From contig PLRW01000321.1 of NCBI GenBank assembly GCA_003164955.1, positions 1 to 64,000 on the forward strand: a stretch of 64,000 bases of DNA, read 5' to 3'. The position numbers and the translations under genes were made by a program. The first letter of the stretch is position 1, and every line of letters starts with the position of its first letter. Positions 33,652 through 42,597 of this stretch are shown here, in pieces. This DNA is from Actinomycetota bacterium. Lineage in GTDB: Bacteria; Actinomycetota; Actinomycetes; Streptosporangiales; Streptosporangiaceae. The notes below the pieces were generated by a model. It ran no database searches and had not been told where the DNA came from. It saw nothing but the letters and a program-made list of their open reading frames with translations.

Positions 33652-35823
33652 TCAGGTGTCGATGCGGGAAGGGTCGAGTTCGGCGGCGCCGCCGACGATG
33701 AAGTCGCGGCGCGGGGCGACCTCGGAGCCCATCAGCAGGCTGAACATCTCGCCCGCCACCGTGGCGTCCTCGATCATGATCCGGCGCAGGGAGCGGCGCT
33801 GCGGGTCCATGGTCGTCTCCGCGAGCTGGCCCGCGTCCATCTCGCCGAGGCCCTTGTACCGCTGGATCGGTTCCTTCCAGCGCTGGCCGCGGCGCTCCAG
33901 GTCCAGCAGCACACGGCGCAGCTCCGCGTCGGAGTACGTGTAGGTGTACTTCTGCTGGCCCTTGCGGGGGCTGGACAGCTCGATGCGGTGCAGCGGGGGC
34001 ACCGCGGCGAACACCCGGCCCGCGTCGAGCAGCGGCCGCAGGTAGCGGTGGAACAGGGTGAGCAGCAGGGTGCGAATGTGCGCGCCGTCCACGTCCGCGT
34101 CGGACATGAAGATGACCCGCTGGTACCGCGCCGCGTCCAGGTTGAACGCCGAGCCGGAACCGGCCCCGATGACCTGGATGATCGACGCGCACTCGGTGTT
34201 CTTCAGCATGTCGGCGAGCGACGCCTTCTGCACGTTGAGAATCTTCCCGCGGATTGGCAGCAGGGCCTGGAACTCCGAGTTCCGCGCGAGCTTAGCCGTG
34301 CCGAGCGCCGAATCGCCCTCGACGATGAACAGCTCGCTGCGGTCGTCCGCGGTGCGGCAGTCCACCAGCTTCGCCGGCAGCGACGAACTGGCCAGCGCGG
34401 ACTTGCGGCGCTGGTTGTCGCGGTGCTCGCGCGCGGCCACCCGGGCTTTCGCGGCCGAGATGATCTTCTCCAGCAGGGAACGGCCCTGCTGCTTGCCGGC
34501 CCGGGTGCGGGCCTCGAAGAAGGCCTTCAGGCTCGCCGAGACCACCTGGGCCACGATCCGGGACGCGGCCGGGGTCCCCAGTACCTCCTTGGTCTGCCCC
34601 TCGAACTGCGGCTCGGGCAGCCGGACGGTGACGATCGCGGTGATGCCCTCGAGCACGTCCTCCTTGGTGACGGGCTCCTCGCCGTTCTTCAGCAGGCGGG
34701 CCGCGCGGAGCTGCTCGTTCAGCGTGCGGACCATGGCGCGCTCGAAGCCGGACACGTGCGTACCGCCGTGCGGGGTGGCGATCACGTTGACGAACGACCG
34801 GGTGGCGCTCTCGTAGCTGGCCGTCCACTGCACCGCCACGTCGACCTCGAGCTCGCGCTCGACCTCCGTCGGCGTCATGTGCCCGCGGTCGTCGAGGACC
34901 GGCACGGTCTCGGTGAAGTTGCCCGAGCCGACCAGGCGAAGCACGTCGGTGACCGGCTCACCGGACGCCAGGTGCTCGCAGAACTCGCTGATGCCGCCGT
35001 CGAAACGGAACTCGACCTCGCGGGGGCCGGTGGTGCTGGTGGTGCTTGAATTGTCGGCGCCGGAGGGAGCGGCCGGACGCTCATCACGGACGCTGATGGC
35101 GAGGCCGGGCACGAGGTAGGCGGTCTGCCGGGCGCGTTCGGTGATCGCGGTGAAACTGAACCGCGCGTCGCGCACGAAGACCTGCTTGTCGGGCCAGAAC
35201 CGGGTGCGAGTGCCGGTGACCTTCTTCGCCACGCGGCGGACCTGGCGCAGGCCCGCCCGACGGGTGAAACTGGCCCCCGGGCCGGGCTCGCCGTGGTCCG
35301 TGAACTCCCCCGTGACGCCGCGGCGGAAGCTGGCTGCCCAGGTGTGGCCGTCCCGGTCCACCTCGATGTCCAGGCGCGAGGCCAGGGCGTTGACCACGGA
35401 GGCCCCGACGCCGTGCAGGCCGCCGGAGGCCGTGTAGGAGCCGCCGCCGAACTTGCCCCCGGCGTGCAGCCGGGTCATGACCAGCTCGACGCCGGTGAGC
35501 TTGGTCTTGGGCTCGACGTCGACAGGAATGCCGCGGCCGTTGTCACGTATCTCGGCGGAGCCATCGGCGTGCAGCACGACCTCGATCCGGGAGCAGTGCC
35601 CGGCCAGCGCCTCGTCTACAGAGTTGTCGAAGATCTCCCACAGGCAGTGCTGGAGCCCGCGGCCGTCGGTCGAGCCGATGTACATTCCGGGCCGTTTGCG
35701 GACCGCGTCCAGGCCCTCGAGAACGGAAAGATGCCGGGCGGTATAGGCGTCAGGGGCAGCAGTCGCCGCGGCCGGTGAAGTAGCCGTTGAATTAGCCTGT
35801 GCAGCGGCGGCAAGGGTGGTCAC
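33652..35823 (-). CDS. parE: DNA topoisomerase type IIA, B subunit (ParE/GyrB-like)
   Basis: The 723-aa ATPase subunit. The GHKL ATPase shows IFDNSVDEALAGH, EIRDNGRGIPVD and LHAGGKFGGGSYTASGGLHG; the transducer domain follows; the TOPRIM domain shows VEGDSALGTAKLARN and MSDADVDGAHIRTLLLTLF with metal-binding acidic residues, and the QRYKGLGEMDAGQL block closes the family pattern. EGDSALG in place of EGDSAGG is typical of the ParE-type group. GTG at 35823 follows AAGGAGA at about ten bases; the frame is open 39 codons further. Its A-subunit partner is at 27179-29746, 4 kb away, on the other strand. Confidence 0.92.
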   Translation of the reverse strand: MTTLAAAAQANSTATSPAAATAAPDAYTARHLSVLEGLDAVRKRPGMYIGSTDGRGLQHCLWEIFDNSVDEALAGHCSRIEVVLHADGSAEIRDNGRGIPVDVEPKTKLTGVELVMTRLHAGGKFGGGSYTASGGLHGVGASVVNALASRLDIEVDRDGHTWAASFRRGVTGEFTDHGEPGPGASFTRRAGLRQVRRVAKKVTGTRTRFWPDKQVFVRDARFSFTAITERARQTAYLVPGLAISVRDERPAAPSGADNSSTTSTTGPREVEFRFDGGISEFCEHLASGEPVTDVLRLVGSGNFTETVPVLDDRGHMTPTEVERELEVDVAVQWTASYESATRSFVNVIATPHGGTHVSGFERAMVRTLNEQLRAARLLKNGEEPVTKEDVLEGITAIVTVRLPEPQFEGQTKEVLGTPAASRIVAQVVSASLKAFFEARTRAGKQQGRSLLEKIISAAKARVAAREHRDNQRRKSALASSSLPAKLVDCRTADDRSELFIVEGDSALGTAKLARNSEFQALLPIRGKILNVQKASLADMLKNTECASIIQVIGAGSGSAFNLDAARYQRVIFMSDADVDGAHIRTLLLTLFHRYLRPLLDAGRVFAAVPPLHRIELSSPRKGQQKYTYTYSDAELRRVLLDLERRGQRWKEPIQRYKGLGEMDAGQLAETTMDPQRRSLRRIMIEDATVAGEMFSLLMGSEVAPRRDFIVGGAAELDPSRIDT

Positions 35824-36019
35824 GGGCGGCAAATCTCCTTCACTGGGCACCGCGGGGATTGCGGCACTCCCTCGCAGGGTAGCCCGCCGCGCTGGATGCT
35901 GTCCCCTGGCACGCCGCACGTCCCGGCGGGAGCACCTCAATGTGATTTAGGACCGGGTCTTTCGCTGTCGGCGTACGCGCCGCCAGGAGGGGAAGGCTGA
36001 CGCATGGGTAAGTGTTGTG

Positions 36020-36041
36020 CTGTGCTGTAGGTACAGCGCAG
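36020..36041. promoter_or_regulatory. Hairpin in leader of the DUF7455 gene
   Basis: CTGTGCTGTA and TACAGCGCAG form 10-base arms with one mismatch around GG, about 60 bases upstream of the TTG start. It may be an operator or a leader hairpin. Confidence 0.25.
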
Positions 36042-36100
36042 ATCACTAAGCCAGCCGGATACGGAAGCCGGAGGCACGAAGCACAGCGAGGAAGGCGACG

Positions 36101-36310
36101 TTGACCGGAGCTCTAGCCCCCACCCAGCCGCTCACGGCTGCGGACGTGTGCGACCGCTGCGGCGCCCAGGCGTACGTCCGCGTCATGCTCCCCAGTGCGC
36201 GGGAACTGCTTTTTTGCGCCCACCACGGTCGCGAGCACGCCGAAGCGCTCGCGAAGGTGGCCAGCGAAATTCAGGATGAGACACAGCGGCTATCAGAACC
36301 CTCCAACTAA
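36101..36310 (+). CDS. DUF7455 protein
   Basis: A 69-aa protein. The family is recognised from CDRCGAQAYVRVMLPS followed by ELLFCAHHGREH, a zinc-ribbon-like Cys/His set (CxxC ... CxxH), and from its location between the principal sigma factor and the topoisomerase B subunit gene, the same place as in Streptomyces. The start is a TTG with GAGGAAGG about six bases upstream; there is no ATG or GTG that would keep the CDRC block. The function is unknown. Confidence 0.82.
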   Translation: MTGALAPTQPLTAADVCDRCGAQAYVRVMLPSARELLFCAHHGREHAEALAKVASEIQDETQRLSEPSN

Positions 36311-36434
36311 AGGGCTGCTGCCGGAGCCGTCAGCACCCGTACCTGCCCGGCGGACCGTAAGCCCGGGCAGCGGGAACGCGCGCCCGCCCGAGCCGGGAGA
36401 CTCGTAGCGGGCGCGGTTATAAGCAAGGTTAAAA

Positions 36435-36479
36435 GGCCAGGGGCCGGATCGAGCGAGAAGCTCGATCCGGCCCCTGGCC
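36435..36479 (-). terminator. Intrinsic terminator of the principal sigma factor gene
   Basis: Perfect 19-base arms starting GGCCAGGGGCCGGATCGAG, with a seven-base loop. On the minus strand the hairpin is followed by CCTTTTAACC, giving a short U-run. It lies 57 bases past the sigma factor stop and faces the DUF7455 gene, so it can serve both. Confidence 0.85.
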
Positions 36480-36535
36480 GTTGCCCGGGTGCGGCGCGCG
36501 CCCCCGGTGTGTGCCGGGGGGCGCGCCGCGGGACG

Positions 36536-37966
36536 TCAGTCCAGATAGTCCCGTAGGACCTGGGACCGCGACGGGTGCCGCAGCTTGGACATGGTCTTCG
36601 ACTCGATCTGGCGGATTCGCTCCCGCGTCACCCCGTAGACCTTGCCGATCTCGTCCAGGGTCTTGGGCTGGCCGTCGGTGAGCCCGAAGCGCATGGAGAC
36701 CACGCCAGCCTCCCGTTCCGACAGCGTGTCGAGCACCGAATGCAGTTGCTCCTGGAGCAGGGTGAAGCTCACCGCTTCACCCGGCTGGATGGCCTCGGAG
36801 TCCTCGATCAGGTCCCCGAACTCACTGTCGCCGTCCTCACCGAGCGGTGTGTGCAGCGAGATCGGCTCCCGGCCGTACTTCTGGACCTCGATGACCTTTT
36901 CGGGGGTCATGTCGAGCTCGGCCGCCAGCTCCTCCGGGGTCGGCTCACGGCCGAGGTCCTGGAGCATCTGCCGCTGTACGCGGGCCAGCTTGTTGATGAC
37001 CTCGACCATGTGCACGGGGATACGGATCGTCCGGGCCTGGTCGGCCATGGCACGGGTGATCGCCTGCCGGATCCACCAGGTCGCGTAGGTGGAGAACTTG
37101 TATCCCTTGGTGTAGTCGAACTTCTCGACCGCACGGATGAGACCGAGGTTGCCTTCCTGGATCAGGTCGAGGAAGAGCATGCCGCGGCCGGTGTAGCGCT
37201 TGGCCAGCGAGACGACCAGGCGCAGGTTCGCCTCGAGCAGGTGGTTCTTGGCGCGGCGGCCGTCCTCGGCGATCCATTCCAGGTCGATGCGCTGGTCCGG
37301 GTTCAGCCGGAGATCCTCGGCCAGCTTCTCCTCGGCGAACAGGCCCGCCTCGATCCGCTTGGCCAGCTCGACCTCTTGCTCGGCGTTGAGGAGCGGTACC
37401 TTGCCGATCTGCTTCAGGTAGTCCTTGACCGGGTCGGCGGTGGCACCGGCCACCGCAACCTGCGCGGCCGGGAGATCGTCGTCGTCGTCACCGAAGACGA
37501 AGGTCTCGTCGTCGCCTTCCTTGTCCTCGGCGGCCGGCTTGGCCGGGGCACCAGCGGCGGGGGCGGCCGGAGCGGCAGCCACGGCGACGGCCGCGTCCGG
37601 TTCCTCGTCGGCGGCGTCCTCGGGCCCTTCGGCGCCGGGGTCGTCCGTCCCGTCGGCCTCGTCGAGCTCTACGGCCGCTATCTCGACGTCTATCTCGACG
37701 TCTTCCACGGACAGCTCATCGAAGTTTTCCACGTCGACGCCCTCGTCCAGGCTGTCGGGAAGGCCATCCGCGTCGTCCAGATCGACCACGGCGACCTCGC
37801 CACCGGTCAGGCCGGTGCCCGCAACCTGCACGCCGTCACCGTTGCCGCGGCCGTTCACCGCCGCCGGCCCCGGTCCGTGCCGGTCCGCGGGAACCCGCGT
37901 GTCCTGCCCTGACGACGTCCGGGAGCGCTTCCGCGCTGCGGAGTCAGCGCGCACCACCACGGTCAC
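36536..37966 (-). CDS. sigA: Principal RNA polymerase sigma factor (SigA/HrdB/RpoD)
   Basis: The 476-aa protein has a long acidic, Ala-rich N-terminus (about residues 30-160, a feature of actinobacterial principal sigma factors), region 1.2 ([20 protein letters not shown]), region 2 ([40 protein letters not shown]), region 3 ([20 protein letters not shown]) and region 4 ([20 protein letters not shown], ending [13 protein letters not shown]). It directs housekeeping transcription. GTG at 37966 follows AAGGAAGG. The gene is followed by a strong terminator. Confidence 0.97.
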   Translation of the reverse strand: MTVVVRADSAARKRSRTSSGQDTRVPADRHGPGPAAVNGRGNGDGVQVAGTGLTGGEVAVVDLDDADGLPDSLDEGVDVENFDELSVEDVEIDVEIAAVELDEADGTDDPGAEGPEDAADEEPDAAVAVAAAPAAPAAGAPAKPAAEDKEGDDETFVFGDDDDDLPAAQVAVAGATADPVKDYLKQIGKVPLLNAEQEVELAKRIEAGLFAEEKLAEDLRLNPDQRIDLEWIAEDGRRAKNHLLEANLRLVVSLAKRYTGRGMLFLDLIQEGNLGLIRAVEKFDYTKGYKFSTYATWWIRQAITRAMADQARTIRIPVHMVEVINKLARVQRQMLQDLGREPTPEELAAELDMTPEKVIEVQKYGREPISLHTPLGEDGDSEFGDLIEDSEAIQPGEAVSFTLLQEQLHSVLDTLSEREAGVVSMRFGLTDGQPKTLDEIGKVYGVTRERIRQIESKTMSKLRHPSRSQVLRDYLD

Positions 37967-38336
37967 CCCTTCCTTCGCTGAATAGCGACGTGCCTAGCCG
38001 CCCGAAGCGGCCAGCATGCCGGGCTGGCAGCCAGTATCGGCGCCTTTCCTGCGTGCGTATAGCGAGAATCAGGTCCTCCCGCGAGGGTCCGGATGCATGG
38101 AGCGAGCCGGTAAACAGGATGAGCCGCCGACCGGGAGCCGTTGGCCCAGGCCGACATCCGCGCTGGGCGCGGGAGCAGCCATTCTGCCTCCCTACTCACA
38201 CAACCATAGGCGGCGGCCGAGGATGACTTGTACATGACAGGGCACGAAAACCAGTATCCGCGGGGCCGCACAGATGCGACGCATACCGGCCGCGCGCTAT
38301 TCCCCACCGCGTTTCCTGCTGTGTTTCCCGCCGCCG
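37967..38336. other. Upstream region of the principal sigma factor gene
   Basis: No gene is supported. The region should hold the sigA promoter(s), read on the minus strand. Promoter-like pieces there are CGCTATACG (about 38055-38063) and AT-richer sequence with GTCATGTACAAG (about 38228-38240). Both are weak candidates. Confidence 0.35.
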
Positions 38337-40586
38337 TCATGACGCGATCTCCCGTGCGGGAACGTGCAGGACAAGTACGGTCACGTCGTCGTCCTGCTCG
38401 TGACCCGCCAGCATTGCGTCGACCAGGTAGCTGAGCAGCCGTTCGGGGTGGCCCACCACGCTGCTGCGGGCGCGGGCCGCCACCGCCACCAGCTCGCTCA
38501 GGCCCGTGTCCAGGCCGCGAATCCGGTTCTCGACCAGGCCGTCGGAATAAAGCACCGCGGTGCTGCCGGGCGGCAGCCGGAACGGGTGCTGCTGCCGCGG
38601 GCTGGGCCAGCCCAGGGGCGTTCCGGCTTCGGTCTCGTCCAGGAAGGGCTCGGCGTCCAGGCCCAGCCGCAGCACCGGCAGGTGCCCCGCGCTGCCCATC
38701 AGCCCGTCACCGGTCACCGGGTCGATGACCAGGTACGCGACCGTGGTGACCTGCTCCTCCAGCTCGGTGGCGCTGAACAGGCGGTCCAGACCGGTCAGCA
38801 CGGCCGCGGGCCGCGGATCGGTCAGCGCGAGCGCGCGCAGCGCGTTGCGTACGCGGCCCATGCCCGCCGCGGCGGTCAGCCCCTTGCCCATGACGTCGCC
38901 CACCGCGACGGCCAGCCGCCCGTCCGGGAGCCGGAATGCGTCGTACCAGTCGCCGCCGATCTCCATGTTCCGCGTGACCGGCAGGTATCGCGCCTCCATG
39001 ACCAGGCCCGGCACCAGGGGCAGCTGGTCCGGCAGCAGGCTGCGCTGCAGCGTTTCCGCCGTCGTGTGCTCCCGCTCGTACATGGCCGCGCGCTCGACGG
39101 CCAGGGCGCACTGCCCGGCGAGCGCTTCGAGGAAGACGCGCTCCTCCTCGGTGATCTTGCGCGGGCGGCCGAAGGAGAACCGCAGGGCGCCCAGCGGCGC
39201 TCCGGCCGCCAGCAGCGGCAGCCCCACCCAGGACCGTTCGTCTTCGCCCGCGACGATCTCGATCGGGGCGTCTTCCAGCAGCTGGCGCAGCGCGCCGGTG
39301 TCCTCGGCCAGCACCGGGCGGCGGGTGGCGATCGCCCGGGTCATCAGGCCCGGGCTGTCCAGCAGGATGTCGCGGTGCGCGGCGGACTGCCCCGGGGGCA
39401 TGCCGGCCGGGTTGATCACCCGCAGCCGGCCGCCGTCCAGCAGCGCCACGGCCGACCGCTGCGCGCCGATCGCGGTGCGGCCCACCTCGGTGATCACCTC
39501 GACGACCTGCTCCACCGTCAGCGCCTCGGCCAGCATCGACGTGGCCTGCTGCAGCCGCGCGGTGCGCAGCGCGGCCGCCGACAGCTGCTCGGTCAGCCGG
39601 CCGCGCATCTCCTCGGCCTCGCGCTGGCCGGTGACGTCGGTGCTGGCACCGACCCACTCGATGATCTTCCCGGCCCGTTCGACCGGCACGGCACGGACGT
39701 CGTAGTGGCGGTACGAGCCGGCCCGGGTCCGGACCCGGTAGCGGTCGTCGAAGGTCTTGCCGGACTTGACGCACTCCTGCCAGCCGCGCTCGACCCGGTC
39801 CCGGTCCTCGGAGTGGATCACGTCCAGCCAGCCGCTGCCCACGTACTGCTGCTCGGTCTGCCCGGTGACGTACCGCCATTCGGGACAGTCCTCGGTGATC
39901 GCACCGTCGGCGTTCGCGACCCAGACGACCTGCGCGCCGCCCTGGACCAGGGAGCGATACCGCTCCTCGCTGCGCCGGATGGCCTCCTCGGAAAGCTGAC
40001 GGCTCGTGACGTCGACCGCGATCAGCACCACACCGGTGATGTGCCCCTGCTCGTCGTGCGAGGGGAACCAGGACAGGGCCCAGTGCGCGGGCTGCCGGGA
40101 GGTCACGTCGGCCGGGGCGGCCGCGTCCTGAGGGGCACCGTCGCCCTGGGCGGGACCGTCCTGGGCCGGGGCCTCGCCCTGAGCCGGTACGGACGGCCCG
40201 GGGACGCGCGCGGGCGGCACGGCGAACTGATGGGCCGTGAACACGGGCTCGTCCTGGGCCAGCACCCGGCGGGCGGACGACTCGGCCTGGGCCGCGAACC
40301 CGGGCGGCCAGACGTCGGACGGCAGTTGCCCGATATGATCTCCCGGGTCATGACCGTGCCACCGGGCCAGTGTGTCGTTGACCCGGCGGAAGCAGAGGTC
40401 GGGACCGAGCAGGGCGAATCCGATCGGCGCCTCGCGGAGCAGCATGTCGAGCAGCGCGGCGTCCGCCGTGTCCAGCTCGGACAGGCGCGGCGGGGGCACG
40501 GACGTGTCCGTGCTCACCGCGGGCACCGGTGCCTCATGCACCGACCTGCCATCGGCGGCTCCTTCCTGCTCCCTCGTCGCCCACAC
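38337..40586 (-). CDS. PAS-PAS-GAF sensor with SpoIIE/PP2C-type phosphatase domain
   Basis: A 749-aa protein. A first PAS domain (about residues 45-195, MLLREAPIGFALLGPDLCFR) is interrupted by a Pro/Ala/Gln-rich insert of repeated QDGPAQGDGAPQD type; a second PAS (about 205-320) shows EERYRSLVQGGAQVVWVANA. A GAF domain follows (about 340-505), then the SpoIIE phosphatase with NMEIGGDWYDAFRLPDGRLA, VAVGDVMGKG and DDDVTVLVLHVP. It probably dephosphorylates an anti-anti-sigma factor in response to redox or small-molecule cues. The start GTG at 40586 is uncertain; a GTG 15 codons inside is possible. Confidence 0.88.
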   Translation of the reverse strand: MWATREQEGAADGRSVHEAPVPAVSTDTSVPPPRLSELDTADAALLDMLLREAPIGFALLGPDLCFRRVNDTLARWHGHDPGDHIGQLPSDVWPPGFAAQAESSARRVLAQDEPVFTAHQFAVPPARVPGPSVPAQGEAPAQDGPAQGDGAPQDAAAPADVTSRQPAHWALSWFPSHDEQGHITGVVLIAVDVTSRQLSEEAIRRSEERYRSLVQGGAQVVWVANADGAITEDCPEWRYVTGQTEQQYVGSGWLDVIHSEDRDRVERGWQECVKSGKTFDDRYRVRTRAGSYRHYDVRAVPVERAGKIIEWVGASTDVTGQREAEEMRGRLTEQLSAAALRTARLQQATSMLAEALTVEQVVEVITEVGRTAIGAQRSAVALLDGGRLRVINPAGMPPGQSAAHRDILLDSPGLMTRAIATRRPVLAEDTGALRQLLEDAPIEIVAGEDERSWVGLPLLAAGAPLGALRFSFGRPRKITEEERVFLEALAGQCALAVERAAMYEREHTTAETLQRSLLPDQLPLVPGLVMEARYLPVTRNMEIGGDWYDAFRLPDGRLAVAVGDVMGKGLTAAAGMGRVRNALRALALTDPRPAAVLTGLDRLFSATELEEQVTTVAYLVIDPVTGDGLMGSAGHLPVLRLGLDAEPFLDETEAGTPLGWPSPRQQHPFRLPPGSTAVLYSDGLVENRIRGLDTGLSELVAVAARARSSVVGHPERLLSYLVDAMLAGHEQDDDVTVLVLHVPAREIAS

Positions 40587-40929
40587 GTGCCAAACGTTGT
40601 GGTGCCGGCAGTTCCCGGTACGGTCACGGCGAGCGGAGTCGTACCCGTGCCACGGCCGTTTCCTCTATCGTCCCTGGACGGCCGCCGACACGGCGGCTAT
40701 TCGCAGCAGTTATTCAGACAAGCCTGCCACATTCCCGGCACCGGCGCGGCCAGGTAGCTATACCTGATGCCAGTGACGGCGATGTGACGAGGAGGACACT
40801 AGGGGCAACCGTGACCTCAGTGCCTACGGTTCCGGGCACCAGGCGCAACACGCCGATTCTGCCCGAAACTACAGCGGGCATTCCACCGTAGCGTAGCGTC
40901 CACATATACAGATCTGAGAGGCTATCAAG
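40587..40929. other. Divergent intergenic region
   Basis: No gene is supported between these divergent genes. TTCCAC (40881-40886), an 18-base spacer and TATACA (40905-40910) form a promoter candidate for the plus-strand gene at 40930. The left half should hold the promoter of the minus-strand phosphatase gene. Confidence 0.4.
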
Positions 40930-42552
40930 GTGAGTCCGCAGAGCCGACGACGCAGCCCATCTCCCGGCGGAGGCAGCGGCCAGGAACCCGTCACGGGGGC
41001 CGCTCCCCCGAACGCGCTCTTCGATGAACTGCTCCGCGCCGCGCGCGAGCTCCTCGCGGTACGAAGTCCGCTGGATGCGGAGCTGATGGTGAGTGAGCTG
41101 CTCGGCACCTGGTGGGGACAGCGCGGCGACAGCACGCGGGCGGCCGATGTCGAACGGCTGGTCGGCGAGGCGCTGGTCGATTACGCCGCGCGGCGCAGCA
41201 GCCCGGCCGCGCTCGCGCTGCTGTCGGGCATCGCCTGCCTGGGCACGCCGCGGCAGGCCTCCAAGGCCGAGCAGGCGGCGCTGGAGCTGATGGAGCGAGG
41301 GGTCCGCAGCCCTAACTGGGCGCAGCACCTGGGCGCGGTCACCGGGTCGGACTGCTACGTGAACAGCGACCTCTATGGCGACACCGACGAGGTGGTGTGC
41401 GTCTTCAGCTACGGCGGCACCGAACCGCACGCGCTGGTCACGGTGGTGGACTACAACGCCGACGGGATGATCCGGGACGGCTGGGTCACGTCCCAGGTGA
41501 CCAAGCTGCTGGAGCTCTGCCGCAAGCCGGACGGCGAGGGCGACCGGAGCGGCTTCAAGCCGCTGGACGCGCCGATGGCGCGGCGCATGCTCGAGGCCGC
41601 GCTCGCGGAGACCGACGCGGCCGCCAATCCCCCCGTCAGCGAGTCGTTCGCCTCGTACCACGCGTTCATCCGGGCGCGGATCCGAGCCCTCCCCCCCGCC
41701 GCGGTTTCCGGCCGGCCCGCCGGGACCGCCGGGCCGGTGGGACAGGTCGGCCCGGGCGGCAGCACCGCCAAGCGCCGGCCGTGGAGCAAGGACCGCCGCG
41801 CCATGCTGGCGGCGGAATTCCTCGCCTCGGATGAGGCGGAGGACCTGTCGGACCGCAGCTCGGCCAGCCGCTGCGCCGACCGGATCATCGACTACGGCTG
41901 CGACCAGGACTTCGGCCGGCCGCTGCGGATGAGCCCGGTCAAGGTCGAGACGTTCCTGCTGAACTGGCTGCCGCGCAAGGTCATGCTCCTGCCGGAGGAG
42001 CAGGAGGCGATGCCGCACGTGCTGCTGGCCTGGGTCCGCTGGGCGGGACGGCGCCGCGGCCTCGACGACAAGACGGTCAGCGACACCCTCGACGCGGTCT
42101 TCAATGCGATGGGCCCGTTCGGCCGGGCGTACCGCGACCCGGCGGAGTTCGGCCTCGATTCGGCTCTGGTCGCGCGGCTGCTCCCGGACAGCGACCTGGA
42201 GGCGCTGCCCCGGCGGGCGTTCGCGTTCCCGCTGCTGCACGGCCGGGTGGGCGGCGTCGAGCTGGCTACTCTCGACCCCGCGGACCCGGACGGGCGCCGG
42301 GCCCTGCTCGCGGCCGCGCACGAGGACTCTGCCCCCGGCGACCGTCATCTCGAGCAGCACCTGGACCTGGCCGACCGGCTCTGGCGCGGTGACCCGCCGT
42401 CGCTCTGGGAGGCCGCGCAGCGCCTGCTCGACGCGGACCAGGACCGGCACCTGGTGCTGCACGTGCTGATGGACGTGATCGAGGCGGCCGGCGATGACCG
42501 CGTGGCCCTGGCCGCCGCGCTGCGCAACCTCACCCCGGAGCACGGGGACTGA
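40930..42552 (+). CDS. Hypothetical actinobacterial protein, 540 aa
   Basis: I do not recognise a characterised domain. The protein is soluble, with an N-terminal helical part (residues 25-130, [23 protein letters not shown]), a strand-containing centre with [20 protein letters not shown] and [14 protein letters not shown], a Gly/Pro linker at about 250, and a helical C-terminal half. GTG at 40930 follows GAGAGG at about ten bases. The next gene starts 35 bases past its stop, so the two may be cotranscribed. Confidence 0.7.
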   Translation: MSPQSRRRSPSPGGGSGQEPVTGAAPPNALFDELLRAARELLAVRSPLDAELMVSELLGTWWGQRGDSTRAADVERLVGEALVDYAARRSSPAALALLSGIACLGTPRQASKAEQAALELMERGVRSPNWAQHLGAVTGSDCYVNSDLYGDTDEVVCVFSYGGTEPHALVTVVDYNADGMIRDGWVTSQVTKLLELCRKPDGEGDRSGFKPLDAPMARRMLEAALAETDAAANPPVSESFASYHAFIRARIRALPPAAVSGRPAGTAGPVGQVGPGGSTAKRRPWSKDRRAMLAAEFLASDEAEDLSDRSSASRCADRIIDYGCDQDFGRPLRMSPVKVETFLLNWLPRKVMLLPEEQEAMPHVLLAWVRWAGRRRGLDDKTVSDTLDAVFNAMGPFGRAYRDPAEFGLDSALVARLLPDSDLEALPRRAFAFPLLHGRVGGVELATLDPADPDGRRALLAAAHEDSAPGDRHLEQHLDLADRLWRGDPPSLWEAAQRLLDADQDRHLVLHVLMDVIEAAGDDRVALAAALRNLTPEHGD

Positions 42553-42553
42553 A

Positions 42554-42597
42554 ACCGGGTGGGCGGCCGCGGGATACCCTGACCGGGTGGGCGGCCG
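42554..42597. repeat. 16-bp direct repeat at a gene junction
   Basis: accgggtgggcggccg occurs at 42554-42569, just after a stop codon, and at 42582-42597, over the GTG start of the oxoprolinase gene. Between them TACCCT could serve as a -10 box for a leaderless transcript. Confidence 0.5.

Noticed and set aside
36000..36100. tRNA-like hairpin upstream of the DUF7455 gene
   Set aside because: Only one stem is present; no anticodon or T-loop pattern follows.
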